Positions 9,434-20,200 are shown, counted from the stretch's first letter. The stretch is DNA of 64,000 nt from Flavobacterium anhuiense (GCF_900101855.1 NZ_FMVC01000005.1:1-64000), one strand, 5' to 3'. The notes: generated by a model from the letters alone, not told the origin. Numbers and translations: made by a program.

Positions 9434-10495
9434 ATGGCACATCATATTTATTTCAATGAAAATACAGGACGACACAGCTTTTTCAGCGTAAAGGAAAAGC
9501 CGTGGCACAATCTCGGGCAGACAGTGGAGGAGTATCCGACAAGCGCCGAGGCGATAGCGCATGCGGGGTTGGATTTCGAGGTGGAGAAAAGAAGGCTATT
9601 TACGCCTTCTGCTCCAATTGTTACGCAGGACTTTATAGATGCGGGCAGGCTGGATATTCCAGATTACTGCAGTACGGTGCGGACTGACACCGATACTGTG
9701 CTGGGAGTGGTGGGCAAGGATTACCATATCGTACAGAACAGGGATGCCTTTTCTTTTTTTGACAGCATAGTGGGCGGTGACGGGATTTTATACGAAACCG
9801 CTGGCGCTTTAGGGAATGGTGAGCGAATTTTCATTACGGCAAAGCTTCCTGACTACATCCGCGTGGGAAAAGATGATATGATTGAAAAGTATCTTTTCCT
9901 CACGACCTCTCATGACGGGAGCGGGAGCATTACGGCAGCTTTTACGCCGATACGAATCGTATGCGCCAATACCCTTAACGCTGCCATGCAGTCTAAAAGT
10001 AATACGGTGCGCATCCGCCACACGTCAAATGCTAAAGACCGCTTAGAGCAGGCGCATAAAGTTATGGGGATATCGGACACCTTGTCCAGCAGTCTGGAGG
10101 CAGTTTTCAATTATTGGACAAAGGCGCGCATATCCGATAAAGAGGTTAAAAAACTGATCCAGCATGCTATGGCTCCCAGTAGGGAAGTGCTTAAAAAGCT
10201 GCAGGAAGGACGCAAAGAAGAGCTCTCTGCCTGTTTCAATAACATGGTGGATAATGCGTACGAATATGCGATGGCTCATCCTACCCAACAGACAGCCACT
10301 ACTAAAGGGACAGTATTTGGCGCCTACAATGCCGTGACGGGCTATTTTCAGAATGTTAGAAAATATAAGGACGATGAGGCAAAACTTTCTTCCATTTTAA
10401 TGGGAGGAACGGCGCAGCTTCGCGGTCAGGCAGCATTTAACTTATGCCTTGACTTTGCTGTTAAAAGGTTTAGCTCCTATATAGTGCAGAATTAA
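9434..10495 (+). CDS. DUF932 phage/plasmid-like protein (copy 1)
   Basis: A 353-residue member of the DUF932 family (TIGR03299-like). Recognisable segments are GQTVEEYPTSAEAI, VLGVVGKDYHIVQN, GERIFITAKLPDYI, FLTTSHDGSGSITAAF and FGAYNAVTGYFQN. The biochemical role is unknown; the family is typical of plasmids, phages and ICEs and often sits beside replication or SSB genes, as here. A second copy with the same landmarks lies at 46.4 kb. Unlike that copy, this one is not followed by PRTRC genes; cargo follows instead. Confidence 0.9.
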   Translation: MAHHIYFNENTGRHSFFSVKEKPWHNLGQTVEEYPTSAEAIAHAGLDFEVEKRRLFTPSAPIVTQDFIDAGRLDIPDYCSTVRTDTDTVLGVVGKDYHIVQNRDAFSFFDSIVGGDGILYETAGALGNGERIFITAKLPDYIRVGKDDMIEKYLFLTTSHDGSGSITAAFTPIRIVCANTLNAAMQSKSNTVRIRHTSNAKDRLEQAHKVMGISDTLSSSLEAVFNYWTKARISDKEVKKLIQHAMAPSREVLKKLQEGRKEELSACFNNMVDNAYEYAMAHPTQQTATTKGTVFGAYNAVTGYFQNVRKYKDDEAKLSSILMGGTAQLRGQAAFNLCLDFAVKRFSSYIVQN

Positions 10496-10511
10496 GGCTT
10501 TTTCAGATTGT

Positions 10512-10590
10512 GGATACAGGCGGTTATGAACAGCCTGTATCCTTATGCCGGTTGCGCTGCAAATCGCAGATTTGCAGCGCGTTTTATTTT
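10512..10590 (+). terminator. Two tandem hairpins, the second a rho-independent terminator
   Basis: GGATACAGGC (10512-10521) pairs with GCCTGTATCC (10533-10542). GCGCTGCAAATC (10554-10565) pairs with GATTTGCAGCGC (10569-10580) and is followed by GTTTTATTTT. Together they end the ssb-DUF932 transcript. The remaining bases up to 10794 hold no gene I can support. Confidence 0.85.
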
Positions 10591-10794
10591 AGAAAGTTAT
10601 TATAGTTAATTTTTCAGTTTTTGTTATGACTAGCAACCTTGGTTTATTTAGCTCTACAGCTATTTAGAAAACAGTGCTTATTTGTTTTTCCAAAATAGAA
10701 GCCTGTTTTTTACAACTGTTGTGGGAAAAGTACGATGTAATTTTGAAGATATATTTAATTCTGTTAGTCACTAGCAGCAATAAAACTTCAGATT

Positions 10795-12327
10795 ATGATC
10801 TCACACAACAAAATAAAAAGAAACGCAGTAGACGTTATCGGTCTTTTATATATTCTGCTTTTTGTTTATGCAGCGTCAAGTAAAATGCTTGATTTTGAAA
10901 ACTTTCAGATACAGCTTGGACAATCCCCGCTAATAAGTGCATTTGCTTCATGGGCGGCACCTTCAGTGCTTGCTCTTGAATTTTTAACTGCTCTTTTATT
11001 GATGATTCCAAAATTTAGAATGGCAGCCTTATTTTTGGCGCTCAGCCTAATGAGCCTCTTTACAGTCTATATCTTTATTATTTTAAATTACAGTTCATTT
11101 GTGCCATGCTCGTGCGGAGGAATATTAGAGAAAATGAGCTGGACAAGCCATCTGATTTTTAACATGATATTTGTTCTGCTGGCAGGGCTGGGTATTGTGT
11201 TGAACCATAATACAGACAGGACCTATAAATCACGAAAAAAAACATTTTCAGTTCTATTAAAAATGATATTTACTGTCGGAAGCAGCGCAGTGATGATAAT
11301 CATTCTGTTTTTATGCTCGGAAAGCATCATGCATTTTGAGAACCCCTTCATAAGACGCTATCCCCAGCATCCTGCTATGTTTGAGAGCCAGCTGGACTTA
11401 AAATACAATTCCTACTACTTTGCAGGGCAGTCGCACGGACGGATTTATCTGGGAAATTATACCGCGCCCCTGCATCTAAAATCGGCAGATGGGCGTCTGC
11501 TAAGCTTGAAAGCGGAGAAAATCACTTTTGATGCTAAAGGGATTCCTTTCCAAAAGCCTATAGTGTCTGTGCAGGAATCTTTTTTCTTCCTAAAAGACGG
11601 CACCGTGCCTGCGATTTTCAGGGGAAATACTTCAGACTGGAAAATTAACCATCAGATAAAAGGGATGCCTTACTTTACGCAGCTGGTGCATATGGACAGC
11701 ATTGCGGCCGGATTCAGATCCAATGACGGGAAGAATCTGGCGCATATTTTAGGCGTTTTCAGCGAGAACGCCAGACCGCCTGTCAAGTATAGCGGCGAGC
11801 TTCTCCAAAAGCAGATTGATGGGGTATTTGATACCGACGGGATGCTGCTTTACAGCGAGCAGCTGCAGAGGCTGGTATATGTTTATTTTTACAGAAACGA
11901 ATTTATCATAGCCGCTAAAAACGGAGAGCTCATCAGAAGAGGCAACACCATTGACACCGTTTCAAAAGCAAAGATAAAAGTAGCCTACCTCAAAGGGAAA
12001 AAAGAGCGGACGATGAATGCGCCACCGCTGATTGTAAATGCCAATGCTGCAGTCTGCGGGAATCTGCTCTTTATCAATTCAAAGATCAAGGGGAAGTTCG
12101 AGGACAGCAAGCTCTGGGAGCAGGCTTCTGTAATAGATGTTTATGACATGTCAAAAAGCATGTATCTGATGAGCTTTCCGATTTATAATCTGCAGGACCA
12201 TAAGATGGGCAGCTTTTTCGTCACAAAGGACCGCTTCTTTGCGCTGATCGGAAACAGTCTTGTGGCCTATAGATTTAGGGACATATTGAAAAAAGAATTT
12301 AGAAATGGCGGTTTTGTGCAGAACTGA
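10795..12327 (+). CDS. MauE/DoxX-like membrane protein with extracytoplasmic propeller-like domain
   Basis: A 510-residue protein. The first 150 residues form four membrane helices of the MauE/DoxX type with the motif VPCSCGG after the third helix; MauE-like proteins take part in redox or disulphide chemistry at the membrane. A fifth hydrophobic segment (about 160-178) leads into a 330-residue soluble part. That part has repeated beta-rich blocks, resembling the beta-propeller proteins encoded beside NVEALA-type peptides in Bacteroidetes. Two four-cysteine exported peptides follow immediately, so a role in oxidising or handling those peptides is a reasonable inference. The ATG at 10795 fits the first helix. 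Confidence 0.7.
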   Translation: MISHNKIKRNAVDVIGLLYILLFVYAASSKMLDFENFQIQLGQSPLISAFASWAAPSVLALEFLTALLLMIPKFRMAALFLALSLMSLFTVYIFIILNYSSFVPCSCGGILEKMSWTSHLIFNMIFVLLAGLGIVLNHNTDRTYKSRKKTFSVLLKMIFTVGSSAVMIIILFLCSESIMHFENPFIRRYPQHPAMFESQLDLKYNSYYFAGQSHGRIYLGNYTAPLHLKSADGRLLSLKAEKITFDAKGIPFQKPIVSVQESFFFLKDGTVPAIFRGNTSDWKINHQIKGMPYFTQLVHMDSIAAGFRSNDGKNLAHILGVFSENARPPVKYSGELLQKQIDGVFDTDGMLLYSEQLQRLVYVYFYRNEFIIAAKNGELIRRGNTIDTVSKAKIKVAYLKGKKERTMNAPPLIVNANAAVCGNLLFINSKIKGKFEDSKLWEQASVIDVYDMSKSMYLMSFPIYNLQDHKMGSFFVTKDRFFALIGNSLVAYRFRDILKKEFRNGGFVQN

Positions 12328-12414
12328 CATTTTAAGATATACCGGCCAGTATCAGGAAACAGATCGAAAACCTGTAGAAAAAAGTAGATCAGAGTTTAAT
12401 CTAATATTTATATT

Positions 12415-12684
12415 ATGAAAACGCTATTTTTTAAAAATGGAATTGCGGCAGCAGCAGTTGTTGCAGCAATTACGGGAGCTTTTGCGACTTCGTCACAGAA
12501 TGCTTCAAAGAGTTTTGCCCCTAGAGTCGGCTTTACGCTGAATGCCCAGGGCGAGTGTAATATGGCGGTGGCCTGTGACGACAATCCGTCACTGTTTATC
12601 TGCCGTGTAGGCACCTCGGGACCGATTGCATACGGCAAGAATCCTCAGGGGCAGTGCGTCGAATCGCTTTGGCGCCCGCAGTAA
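12415..12684 (+). CDS. Exported four-cysteine peptide (DUF6520/NVEALA-like), copy 1
   Basis: An 89-residue precursor. A hydrophobic leader (about 8-26, rich in Ala/Val, ending GAFATSS) should export it. The remainder has four cysteines in the frame GECNMAVAC...FICR...GQCVESLWR. The segment GPIAYGKNPQGQC is identical in type to its neighbour. The fold and role are unknown; families of this kind (DUF6520, NVEALA) occur as strings of small genes in Bacteroidetes next to MauE-like or thioredoxin-like membrane proteins. It is probably disulphide-bonded outside the cytoplasm. Confidence 0.75.
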   Translation: MKTLFFKNGIAAAAVVAAITGAFATSSQNASKSFAPRVGFTLNAQGECNMAVACDDNPSLFICRVGTSGPIAYGKNPQGQCVESLWRPQ

Positions 12685-12705
12685 CAGCCTTTAGTTAGGC
12701 GCTCT

Positions 12706-12729
12706 ACCGTTCCGGATTTCCGGAGCGGT
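12706..12729 (+). promoter_or_regulatory. Hairpin between the two peptide genes
   Basis: ACCGTTCCGG (12706-12715) pairs with CCGGAGCGGT (12720-12729) with one G-T pair and an ATTT loop. There is no U-run, so it looks more like an mRNA stability or partial-termination hairpin between the paralogous peptides than a full terminator. Confidence 0.6.
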
Positions 12730-12808
12730 ATTGCAAATAAGACCATCTGAATTTTTAATTGGAAACAGCGGCATCATTTTGCATGCCGCAATTAAAAAAG
12801 ATAAAATT

Positions 12809-13084
12809 ATGAAGAGGATTATTTTAAAAAAACGTCTGCCGCTTTTAGCCGTAGTGCTTGCCGTAACGGGCGCTTTTGCCTGTTCGGCGCATCGGAATAG
12901 TGAAAACCGCCGAGCTCCGGCTGTAGGGTACACTTTAGATGCGCAGGGCGAATGCAGCATTGCCGTTGCCTGCAATGACACTCCCAGCGCTTTTATCTGC
13001 AGATTGGGCGGATCAAGCGGCCCAATTGCCTATGGCAAGAATCCGCAGGGCAGATGCGTGGAAACGCTTTGGCGACCTTTTTAG
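12809..13084 (+). CDS. Exported four-cysteine peptide (DUF6520/NVEALA-like), copy 2
   Basis: A 91-residue paralogue of the preceding peptide. The same four cysteines occur in GECSIAVAC...FICR...GRCVETLWR, with an extra Cys at the end of the leader (GAFACSAH). That extra Cys could be a lipid-attachment site, but the residues before it are not a good lipobox. I start at ATG 12809 (MKRIILKK) and not at the upstream 12731 codon, because the latter would add a non-signal stretch before the leader. A terminator follows at 13104. The near-identical C-terminal half points to recent duplication with a faster-changing leader. Confidence 0.75.
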   Translation: MKRIILKKRLPLLAVVLAVTGAFACSAHRNSENRRAPAVGYTLDAQGECSIAVACNDTPSAFICRLGGSSGPIAYGKNPQGRCVETLWRPF

Positions 13085-13103
13085 TGAGCCCTAAGAAAGC
13101 AAA

Positions 13104-13128
13104 GCCGTTCTGATTGAACGGCTTTTTT
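13104..13128. terminator. Bidirectional terminator
   Basis: GCCGTTC (13104-13110) and GAACGGC (13116-13122) flank TGATT, with A-rich sequence before and a T-run after. It serves the peptide genes on the plus strand and the SusC-SusD-peptidase operon that ends at 13143 on the minus strand. Confidence 0.88.
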
Positions 13129-13142
13129 ATTGCTGCAGGGAG

Positions 13143-15800
13143 TCAGTCCATTGCAGCGCTGATCCAATCGGCATCTCTTTCCTCTTTTAGGAAATAGCCG
13201 AACCATTGCAGCACTCTGCGCGTCAGATCTTCCTGATGGGAATGGTCTGCCAGCCCATGGCGCTCATTAGGGTAGAGCAGCATCACATTTTTTTTGCCCA
13301 GACGGCGCAGTGCCAAATGGTATTCCACACTCTGCTGCCAATCCACCTGCGTGTCCGCCTTACCGCTCCATGTCAGAAGGGGAATCTTTAGATCAGTTAT
13401 GTAAGAGATCGGGGAGTTTCGCTTATAATCTTCAGAGTTATTAAAAGGATCCTTGCCATTCATATTCCATTGCACTCCGTGGAAGCGCCAAATGTCAGGC
13501 CTGCCTGTCCTCCAGTTTATGGTCAGATAGAAGCGGCTCAGGTCTGTAATGGCTCCGCTTGCAATGGCCGTTTTAAAGAGCTGGGACTGGTTTGCAATGA
13601 AGGCGGTTTCATAGCCTCCGAAAGAATGTCCCATCAGAGCTATGGAATCGGGATCTGCAATATCCATGGAGAGTATTTTTTTGATTCCAGATTCAGTGCA
13701 GTCTAATGCGGAAGGGCCCATATTTTCTTCCTCCAGCAGGATATCGGGAAGGAAAACAAAATATCCCTTAGAGGTGAATACCGCAGGATTGAATCCGGTT
13801 TCATTGTGCAGTGAAGGCATATGGTATTGATGCAGTTTTCTTGACTGGATTTCATAGATATGGACAATCATGGGATATTTCCTTTTTGGATTATAGTGGG
13901 CAGGGTAGTACAAAACGCCTTTAAGCTTCTGGCGTTTTGAATTCTCAAAATGTATAAGTTCGCTTTTTCCCCAATAGTACTGTTCCTGCTGGGGGTTGCT
14001 CTGGAAAATGATTTTGTCTTTCCTGTTTTTTTCATGAAGGACAATCTGGGGCGGAAGATCAAAGCGCTGCCTGCAGTATAGAAACTTTTTCGCTGAGGGC
14101 GAATAATGCAGCTGGTCGGCGTATGCATCTTCATAAGCTATTGGCGTTTCCCCTTTATTCTGCTTCCATATAAAAAAGCCTGTTTTTTCATCTGCGCCTC
14201 TTCCATTTAAAATCACTTCTTTAGTGAGATCGTATGCTGCCGGCTTCAGGCTCCCATATTCAAAGACTAGCGGAGAGATGCCGGGATTGCCGCCAATTCG
14301 GTAGACGATTTCTTTTTCGCGTCCATGGGTAAGCCTCCTTGCCGAAGAGCCATCCGGTTTTACCGCCCAGATATCGTACTGGTCGTATAGCAGCAGTTCG
14401 GCATTGTCGCTGCTCCAGCCGGGATTGCCAAATGCGCTGATAGAAACCAGGCTGTTCACTTTTCCCGCAAAAGCCGTTTTAAGGCCGCGGGTGATGTCGG
14501 CATGCCGGTCTTTTTCTATATCGTAAGTCCGCCAGCTGCCGTCTTTGAAATAAACCAGATAGCGTCCGTCTGGAGATGCCGTCAAATATTCATAGAAGGA
14601 AGAGGCCTTTGCGAGTATCTGCTTTTTCTTCATGGTGGCAAGATCTAGAAGATAATAGTCGCGTGGGGCTTCCAGATGGAATTGGGGTTCGTATTGGAGC
14701 GGATCGGAAAGTATAGCGTACTTGTGATTTCCGTTAAAAAATACTGACGGGAGATCTTCTGTGCTGACCATTTCAGATTTTCCCTGCTCGGGATTCCATA
14801 CCATTACCTTAAGCATTTCAGCAGGCTTGCCTGCAATATTTCTGTAGGAGTGCACCAGCTTGTCGTTTGCATTCCAGATTTCAGGCTCCAAGGCGGATTG
14901 GGAAAGCGCATCGGCCTGTTCTTTTCTGATATGGAAAAACACGCGCTTGAGATCTTCTGAAATTAAGATTTTATCGGGAGGAGAAGTTGCCATTGCCGTT
15001 TTTTCAAGGAATCCTTCGGAGTGGGCATTATATTCAAAGAGTTTTTTCTGATCTGTTCTGTAGAAGAACAGCGATTTTATCTTTTTATCGTCAGATACGG
15101 AAAAAAATGCGGCTGCTCTGCCGTCTCTGCTCCAGGAAAAGTCAGTGTATCGGTCTGGGCCTGAAGCGATCTGTTTTTCGGCCATTTTTCGCAGATTCAT
15201 AAGGCTAAGGGTATGTCTGCCATTGCTGGTGGTTGTAAAGAGCAGATGGTCCTTTTGGGGATTGAGCGAGTATTGTGCCGCATGGGCTAGTGGTTTTACA
15301 GTGTTTGCGCGTGGTGTCCGGATCAAAAGCGACTGCTGCTTTTCGGCATCTCTTTTTAGCATAATGATCAGATTATAAGCTTCAGCATATTCATACGAAA
15401 GCACATCTGGTATAGAGTCGTGCTGTCCGTTTTTTAGGTCTATGGAATGAAGGCTGTTTCCGCTCTGTGCGTAAAAGAACTGATTGACGGTAAAGAGGGA
15501 GTTGTATGCTGCCGGAATGCAGTAGGTTTTAGTGCTGTCAGTTGTGCTTCTGATAAATAGGGTATCGGCACCAATCTCATAACGCACCGAATAGCTCGCC
15601 CAATGGCCATCAGCTGAAAACCGGTCAAGGGAGGTTTCTGCCCAGAGACTGTAATCTTTCTCCTGTAGCTCTTTTTTCTGCAATCCCTGCCCCCATAGGG
15701 GACAGGTTTCCAATTGCAAAACAAATAAAAAAACTAAAAATAAAGGTAAATTCTTAAATGGCGTTCCGATATATGCAGAACGGAAATATTGTATAGGCAT
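13143..15800 (-). CDS. S9 family (prolyl oligopeptidase-like) peptidase
   Basis: An 885-residue secreted serine peptidase. A signal-like segment (about 17-37) precedes a long beta-propeller-type region. The C-terminal alpha/beta hydrolase domain has the nucleophile in GHSFGGYE (Ser726), Asp816 in SGKADTQVDW and His848 in NERHGL: a complete triad. Such enzymes release dipeptides or trim short peptides in the periplasm. It is the last gene of a SusC-SusD-peptidase operon, 12 bases after susD, so it probably digests a peptide imported by that transporter. The four-cysteine peptides lie immediately downstream on the other strand and are possible clients, which is inference. Confidence 0.88.
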   Translation of the reverse strand: MPIQYFRSAYIGTPFKNLPLFLVFLFVLQLETCPLWGQGLQKKELQEKDYSLWAETSLDRFSADGHWASYSVRYEIGADTLFIRSTTDSTKTYCIPAAYNSLFTVNQFFYAQSGNSLHSIDLKNGQHDSIPDVLSYEYAEAYNLIIMLKRDAEKQQSLLIRTPRANTVKPLAHAAQYSLNPQKDHLLFTTTSNGRHTLSLMNLRKMAEKQIASGPDRYTDFSWSRDGRAAAFFSVSDDKKIKSLFFYRTDQKKLFEYNAHSEGFLEKTAMATSPPDKILISEDLKRVFFHIRKEQADALSQSALEPEIWNANDKLVHSYRNIAGKPAEMLKVMVWNPEQGKSEMVSTEDLPSVFFNGNHKYAILSDPLQYEPQFHLEAPRDYYLLDLATMKKKQILAKASSFYEYLTASPDGRYLVYFKDGSWRTYDIEKDRHADITRGLKTAFAGKVNSLVSISAFGNPGWSSDNAELLLYDQYDIWAVKPDGSSARRLTHGREKEIVYRIGGNPGISPLVFEYGSLKPAAYDLTKEVILNGRGADEKTGFFIWKQNKGETPIAYEDAYADQLHYSPSAKKFLYCRQRFDLPPQIVLHEKNRKDKIIFQSNPQQEQYYWGKSELIHFENSKRQKLKGVLYYPAHYNPKRKYPMIVHIYEIQSRKLHQYHMPSLHNETGFNPAVFTSKGYFVFLPDILLEEENMGPSALDCTESGIKKILSMDIADPDSIALMGHSFGGYETAFIANQSQLFKTAIASGAITDLSRFYLTINWRTGRPDIWRFHGVQWNMNGKDPFNNSEDYKRNSPISYITDLKIPLLTWSGKADTQVDWQQSVEYHLALRRLGKKNVMLLYPNERHGLADHSHQEDLTRRVLQWFGYFLKEERDADWISAAMD

Positions 15801-15812
15801 AGCGTTTTTGCA

Positions 15813-17195
15813 TTAATAGCCAGGATTCTGCGGCTGAAGATTTGGATTGGTGCTCAGTTCAGCTTCAGGTATCGGGAAGAGCCTGTCTTCAGTGTTCCAT
15901 CCGGGCTTCACTGGCGATAGGGCATTGTCAAGTCCGCCTAGACGTTTGAGGTCGAAAAAACGGTGGCCCTGCTCTGTGAAAAGCTCCCATCTTCTCTCCT
16001 GCAGTACGGCATTTATGATTTCATCAGCGGTTACCGCTTCGGTTTTATCAAGTCCGGCACGCAGCCTGACTTTGTCTAAATCTTCTTTAGCGCCGATTAG
16101 ATCGCCTTGGAGGGCCCTTGCTTCCGAGCGGATAAGGTATTGTTCGGCCAGTCTGAAGATAACGGAATATTCCTTTGACTGCGCCGTATTGTCCCTTTCC
16201 TTGTATTTGAATGCATGGTGCCAGACAAAGGAGCCGCTTGAGAGGGATTTGATCCAATGCGACTTGCGAAGGTCATCCGCAGCAAAGGATTGGAAGAGCT
16301 CTGGGCTTAGGGAAGCTACCGAAGGAGGAGTGCTGATAAAAATAAAGGCAACGCCTTCCTGCGTATTCTGGCCTGCAAATGCTGACTGCAGCTGCCAGAT
16401 GGTTTCTTTGGAGTTTAGCAGAAAAGTGCGGTCAATATTCTGTTCCAATGAAAATAGGCTGTTTTCATTGAGAAGGGCAGATGCTTCATTTGAAGCTTCC
16501 GCAAATTGGCGGTTATACAGATACACTCTTGATAGCAGGGCTCGGCACACCCATTTATTGGCGCGTATCCTGTCAGCCGGACTGTAAAGAGCGGGAAGCA
16601 TCTCTGCAGCGCTGCTGAGGTCTGCAATTGCATATTCATATGCCTTCTGAATGTCCACGCGCGACGCCTTGCTGTTTTTTCTATAGTCTGTGCCGGTTAT
16701 GTAAGGGATGGAGCCAAAAAGATTCGTGAGATAAAAGTGCACTAGCGCCCTAATAAACAAAGCTTCCCCTTTAAGCTGTTTTTTATTCTCAGCGGAAAGA
16801 TTCTGGCTTTTCTCCACTCCCTCTATGAGCGCATTTGCGGCATAGATCTGGTTGTAGGATGCATTCCAATAATCCTGCAGTGCCGTGGTGGAAGGCAGCA
16901 ACCTATTGTTGTAGAAGGCGGCGCCTGAACTGGAGGCATTTTCATAAGACACCGTTTCGTCTGCGTAATTTCCGAGCTGGAGAGATAGGCCGGTATAGGC
17001 GCCGGTAAGCATTCCCTTATCTCGAATTTTAGCATAAATATCGGCTAATGCAGCCGAAGCAGTGGCATAATCTTCGAACACATCCTTATTGGTAAGCTGT
17101 GATTTTGGAAGATCGGTTTCGACAAAAGAGTCGCATGAAGACAGCTGAAGCAGAAGAGCGGCGGCTGCAAATAGTGTTATAATTGTATTTTTCAT
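15813..17195 (-). CDS. RagB/SusD-family outer-membrane lipoprotein
   Basis: A 460-residue SusD-like surface lipoprotein. The leader ends in a lipobox (LQLSSC, Cys21), and the body carries SusD landmarks such as the N-terminal TPR-like helices, AEALFIRALVHFYL and the C-terminal ERRWELFTEQGHRFFDLKR motif. It should cap the SusC barrel and bind the nutrient. It is encoded 10 bases after susC and 12 before the S9 peptidase. The downstream peptidase suggests a peptide substrate and not a glycan; no glycoside hydrolase is nearby. Confidence 0.92.
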   Translation of the reverse strand: MKNTIITLFAAAALLLQLSSCDSFVETDLPKSQLTNKDVFEDYATASAALADIYAKIRDKGMLTGAYTGLSLQLGNYADETVSYENASSSGAAFYNNRLLPSTTALQDYWNASYNQIYAANALIEGVEKSQNLSAENKKQLKGEALFIRALVHFYLTNLFGSIPYITGTDYRKNSKASRVDIQKAYEYAIADLSSAAEMLPALYSPADRIRANKWVCRALLSRVYLYNRQFAEASNEASALLNENSLFSLEQNIDRTFLLNSKETIWQLQSAFAGQNTQEGVAFIFISTPPSVASLSPELFQSFAADDLRKSHWIKSLSSGSFVWHHAFKYKERDNTAQSKEYSVIFRLAEQYLIRSEARALQGDLIGAKEDLDKVRLRAGLDKTEAVTADEIINAVLQERRWELFTEQGHRFFDLKRLGGLDNALSPVKPGWNTEDRLFPIPEAELSTNPNLQPQNPGY

Positions 17196-17205
17196 CTTCG
17201 GATAG

Positions 17206-20200
17206 TTAAAATGTTAGTTGTATGCCCGCACTGATTATTTTAAGGGGCGGAAGAAAGCCTGCGCCTCCAAATTCAGGATCGCCGTCTTTGAATTTGGTCA
17301 TTGTAAGCAGATTCTGCCCCTGAAGCATGATTTTGCAGCCCGTCTCCTGAAGCCCTAAGGGCAGGTCAAATGATAGGGCTATGTTTTTAAGGCGGATATA
17401 AGACCCATCAGCCACCGTTCCGTCACTGAACGTATAGTAGTAATCTCCCATCACAGCTTCATAGTTATATCCTGTGGTTGCAATCTGGTACGGAGCGATA
17501 TTGTCGGACTGCGTCCATGTCTGGTTCATGCGCTGCAGCTGGTTTGACATCATTCCGGCAGGCCCCATCGGATAGGTTCTGCTTTTCTGTTTTACAAACT
17601 GGAAAAGGAAATCTAGATTCCATTTTTTATAGCTGAGCTGGTTCTGCAGACCGCCATAAAATTCAGGGTTGAGATCCACTGCAGTCTGCCTGTCATCGGG
17701 AAAGGAGATGATGCCGTCTTTATTCAGGTCCTCAAACTGATAGATGCCTGTTTGGGGATCCACGCCTTTGTATTTATAAAGCAGCTGGATGTTTAATGGC
17801 TGGCCTATGCGGTACTTCTGGCTGTAGGTCGAACTTTCCAGATTAGGGAAGCGCAGCAAAGTGTTTTGGGCAAAAGAGATGTTTGCACTGGTGGACCATT
17901 TAAACTTTGAACCGTTAAAATTAATAGTTCTAAGGGTAAGTTCGAGCCCTCTGTTCTCCACTTCTGCATCCAGATTGGCTTGCAGTGAGGGAAAGCCTGT
18001 CGTACCGGGAAGGGGAAGTCCGACCAGCTGGTTTGAGGATCGGTTGCGGTACCAGGAAGCTGTAGTGAAAATCCTGTCCTGCAGAAAGCCAAGCTCAAGG
18101 GCAAATTCCAGTTTTCTGTTGATTTCCCATCCAAAATTCGGATTGTAGAGCCTAGAGGGCTGGAGTCCCGTCATTCCTCCATAATTTATTCCAGATGTGG
18201 TATAGGTGTTTAGAAACTGATAATCGCCGATCTGGTCATTCCCAGTTGTGCCGTAGCTCGAACGGATTTTTCCAAAACTCAGCCAAGAGCTGTCCGCTAG
18301 GAAATTCTCATGTGAGAAAATCCATGCGCCGCCCGCAGCTCCAAAGACTGCGAATTGGTTGCCGGGCCCGAATCTGCTTGAGCCGTCCCGTCGTCCTGTC
18401 AGATTGAGAATATACCGTTGCTGCCAATTGTAGTTGATTCGGGCAAAAAAGGCCTGATACTTATACTGGGTCTGATCGTTGCTATATATGGTGATGTTTT
18501 TGGCCGCAGCAAGATTGTAGATTAGGCTATTAGAGCTGAATCCGTTTGCGGTCTGATATAGAATATCGTTTGTCTGGCTCTGGAAAGTGCCTCCAATGAG
18601 CGCATCGAGTTTTCCCTTTGCAATGGCTCTGCTGTAGTTTAGCTGCGGCTCGATAATCCATGATGAGCGGTCCGTGCCATAGAGGTATATGGCAGAGCGC
18701 GCACTTGTGATATTATAGGCAGGATTGTAAATTGTGGAAGGCTGGGTTCTTGTTTCGGAACTCTTCAGATCAGTAAAGCCAAAGCTGCTTTTTATGGTGA
18801 GATCCTTTGCAATCTCGTATGAAAGCACGGTATTGGCTATCAGACCGCTGGTTTGGGAACGGAATTGCGCATTGAGATTCCGAAGCGGATTCTCCCATGT
18901 GCCGTTTTCCCAGTTCAGGCTTCCATCAGGATTGTAAAGAGCAGGCGCATTGGGAGGAAGATATCTTGCATCAAAGCTCAGATCATAGGCAGGCAGATTA
19001 TTATTCTGGCTATTGTAGCCGCCTGAGAACGTGATGCGGAACTTGCCGTCTGCAGAAATATGGTTCAAATTGAGCTGCATTCCGCCTTTTTTATAGCGAA
19101 AGTCTCCCGGATAAACCGTTGTTTCCTGATGGTAGTTGCCGCTGAGCAGAAACTGCGTCTGTTCTGATCCTCCCGATATGGTTCCCTGCAGATCATTGAT
19201 CTGCGCAGTGCCGCCGAGAAGCTCCTTCTGCCAGTTGGTGTATCTGTTCTGGTCCCAAGTTCCATTGATGTCATAATCCCAGTCATTGTATTGCGCAAGG
19301 CCATCATTTATAAAGGCCTGCCTTCTCATGGCAAGGTACTGTTCTGTATTCATGAGGTCTGGAAATTTGGTTATTTTTCCGGCTCCTGTTGAACTGTTGA
19401 CAGAGAAGGAAGTTTTTCCTTTTTTCCCTTTTTTAGTGGTGATGAGAACAACCCCATTTGCGCCCCGAGATCCGTAGATTGACGTGGCATCTGCATCCTT
19501 AAGAACTTCAATGCTTTCTATTGAATCGGGGTTAATGCTGTTTAATGGGCTTGAAACAGTAGGGAAAGGGCTTGAGGTTTGGAAATGTCCTATTGGATCC
19601 GAAGAAAAGGGCACTCCGTCAATAATATAGAGAGGCATATTGGCATCGCTCCGGAGACTGTTCTGTCCCCTGATTTTGATGTCGAAACCTCCGCCGGGCG
19701 CACCTGTGGTTTGGACAACATTTACTCCGGCCATTCTTCCCTGCATGGTTGCCAGAACATTGGTCACGGGCTGGATCTCTATTTCTTTGGATGAGATTCG
19801 GGCTATGCTTCCCGTCCGCTCGCTTTCTTTAACGGAATAGTATCCCGCATTTATTTTGACTTCCTGAAGTGTTGTAGTATCGTATTGAAGCTTGACTGCT
19901 ATTTTAGTGCGCCCCTGAACCGCTATAAAAGCGGTTTTGAAACCCAAATAGGAAACAGTTAAGGTATCATAAGGAGCGCATGTGATTTCGAACTGTCCAT
20001 TATAATCTGTAATTACCGTAACATTGGATTTGTTTTTTACAGCAATGGTGACTCCTGAAAGCGGATTAGTGCCGTCTGTGACATTCCCCTGCACTTTATG
20101 CTGTTGAAAGATAGACTTGAAAAGGCGTGTAGGATTTGATGCGAAAGTGGATGAGAAAGATAGCAGAATGCCTGTAAAAATTAGGCAATAAAGAGCTCTT

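Noticed and set aside
15847..16587. 246-codon plus-strand frame
   Set aside because: Opposite susD, which has a clear lipoprotein leader and family motifs.
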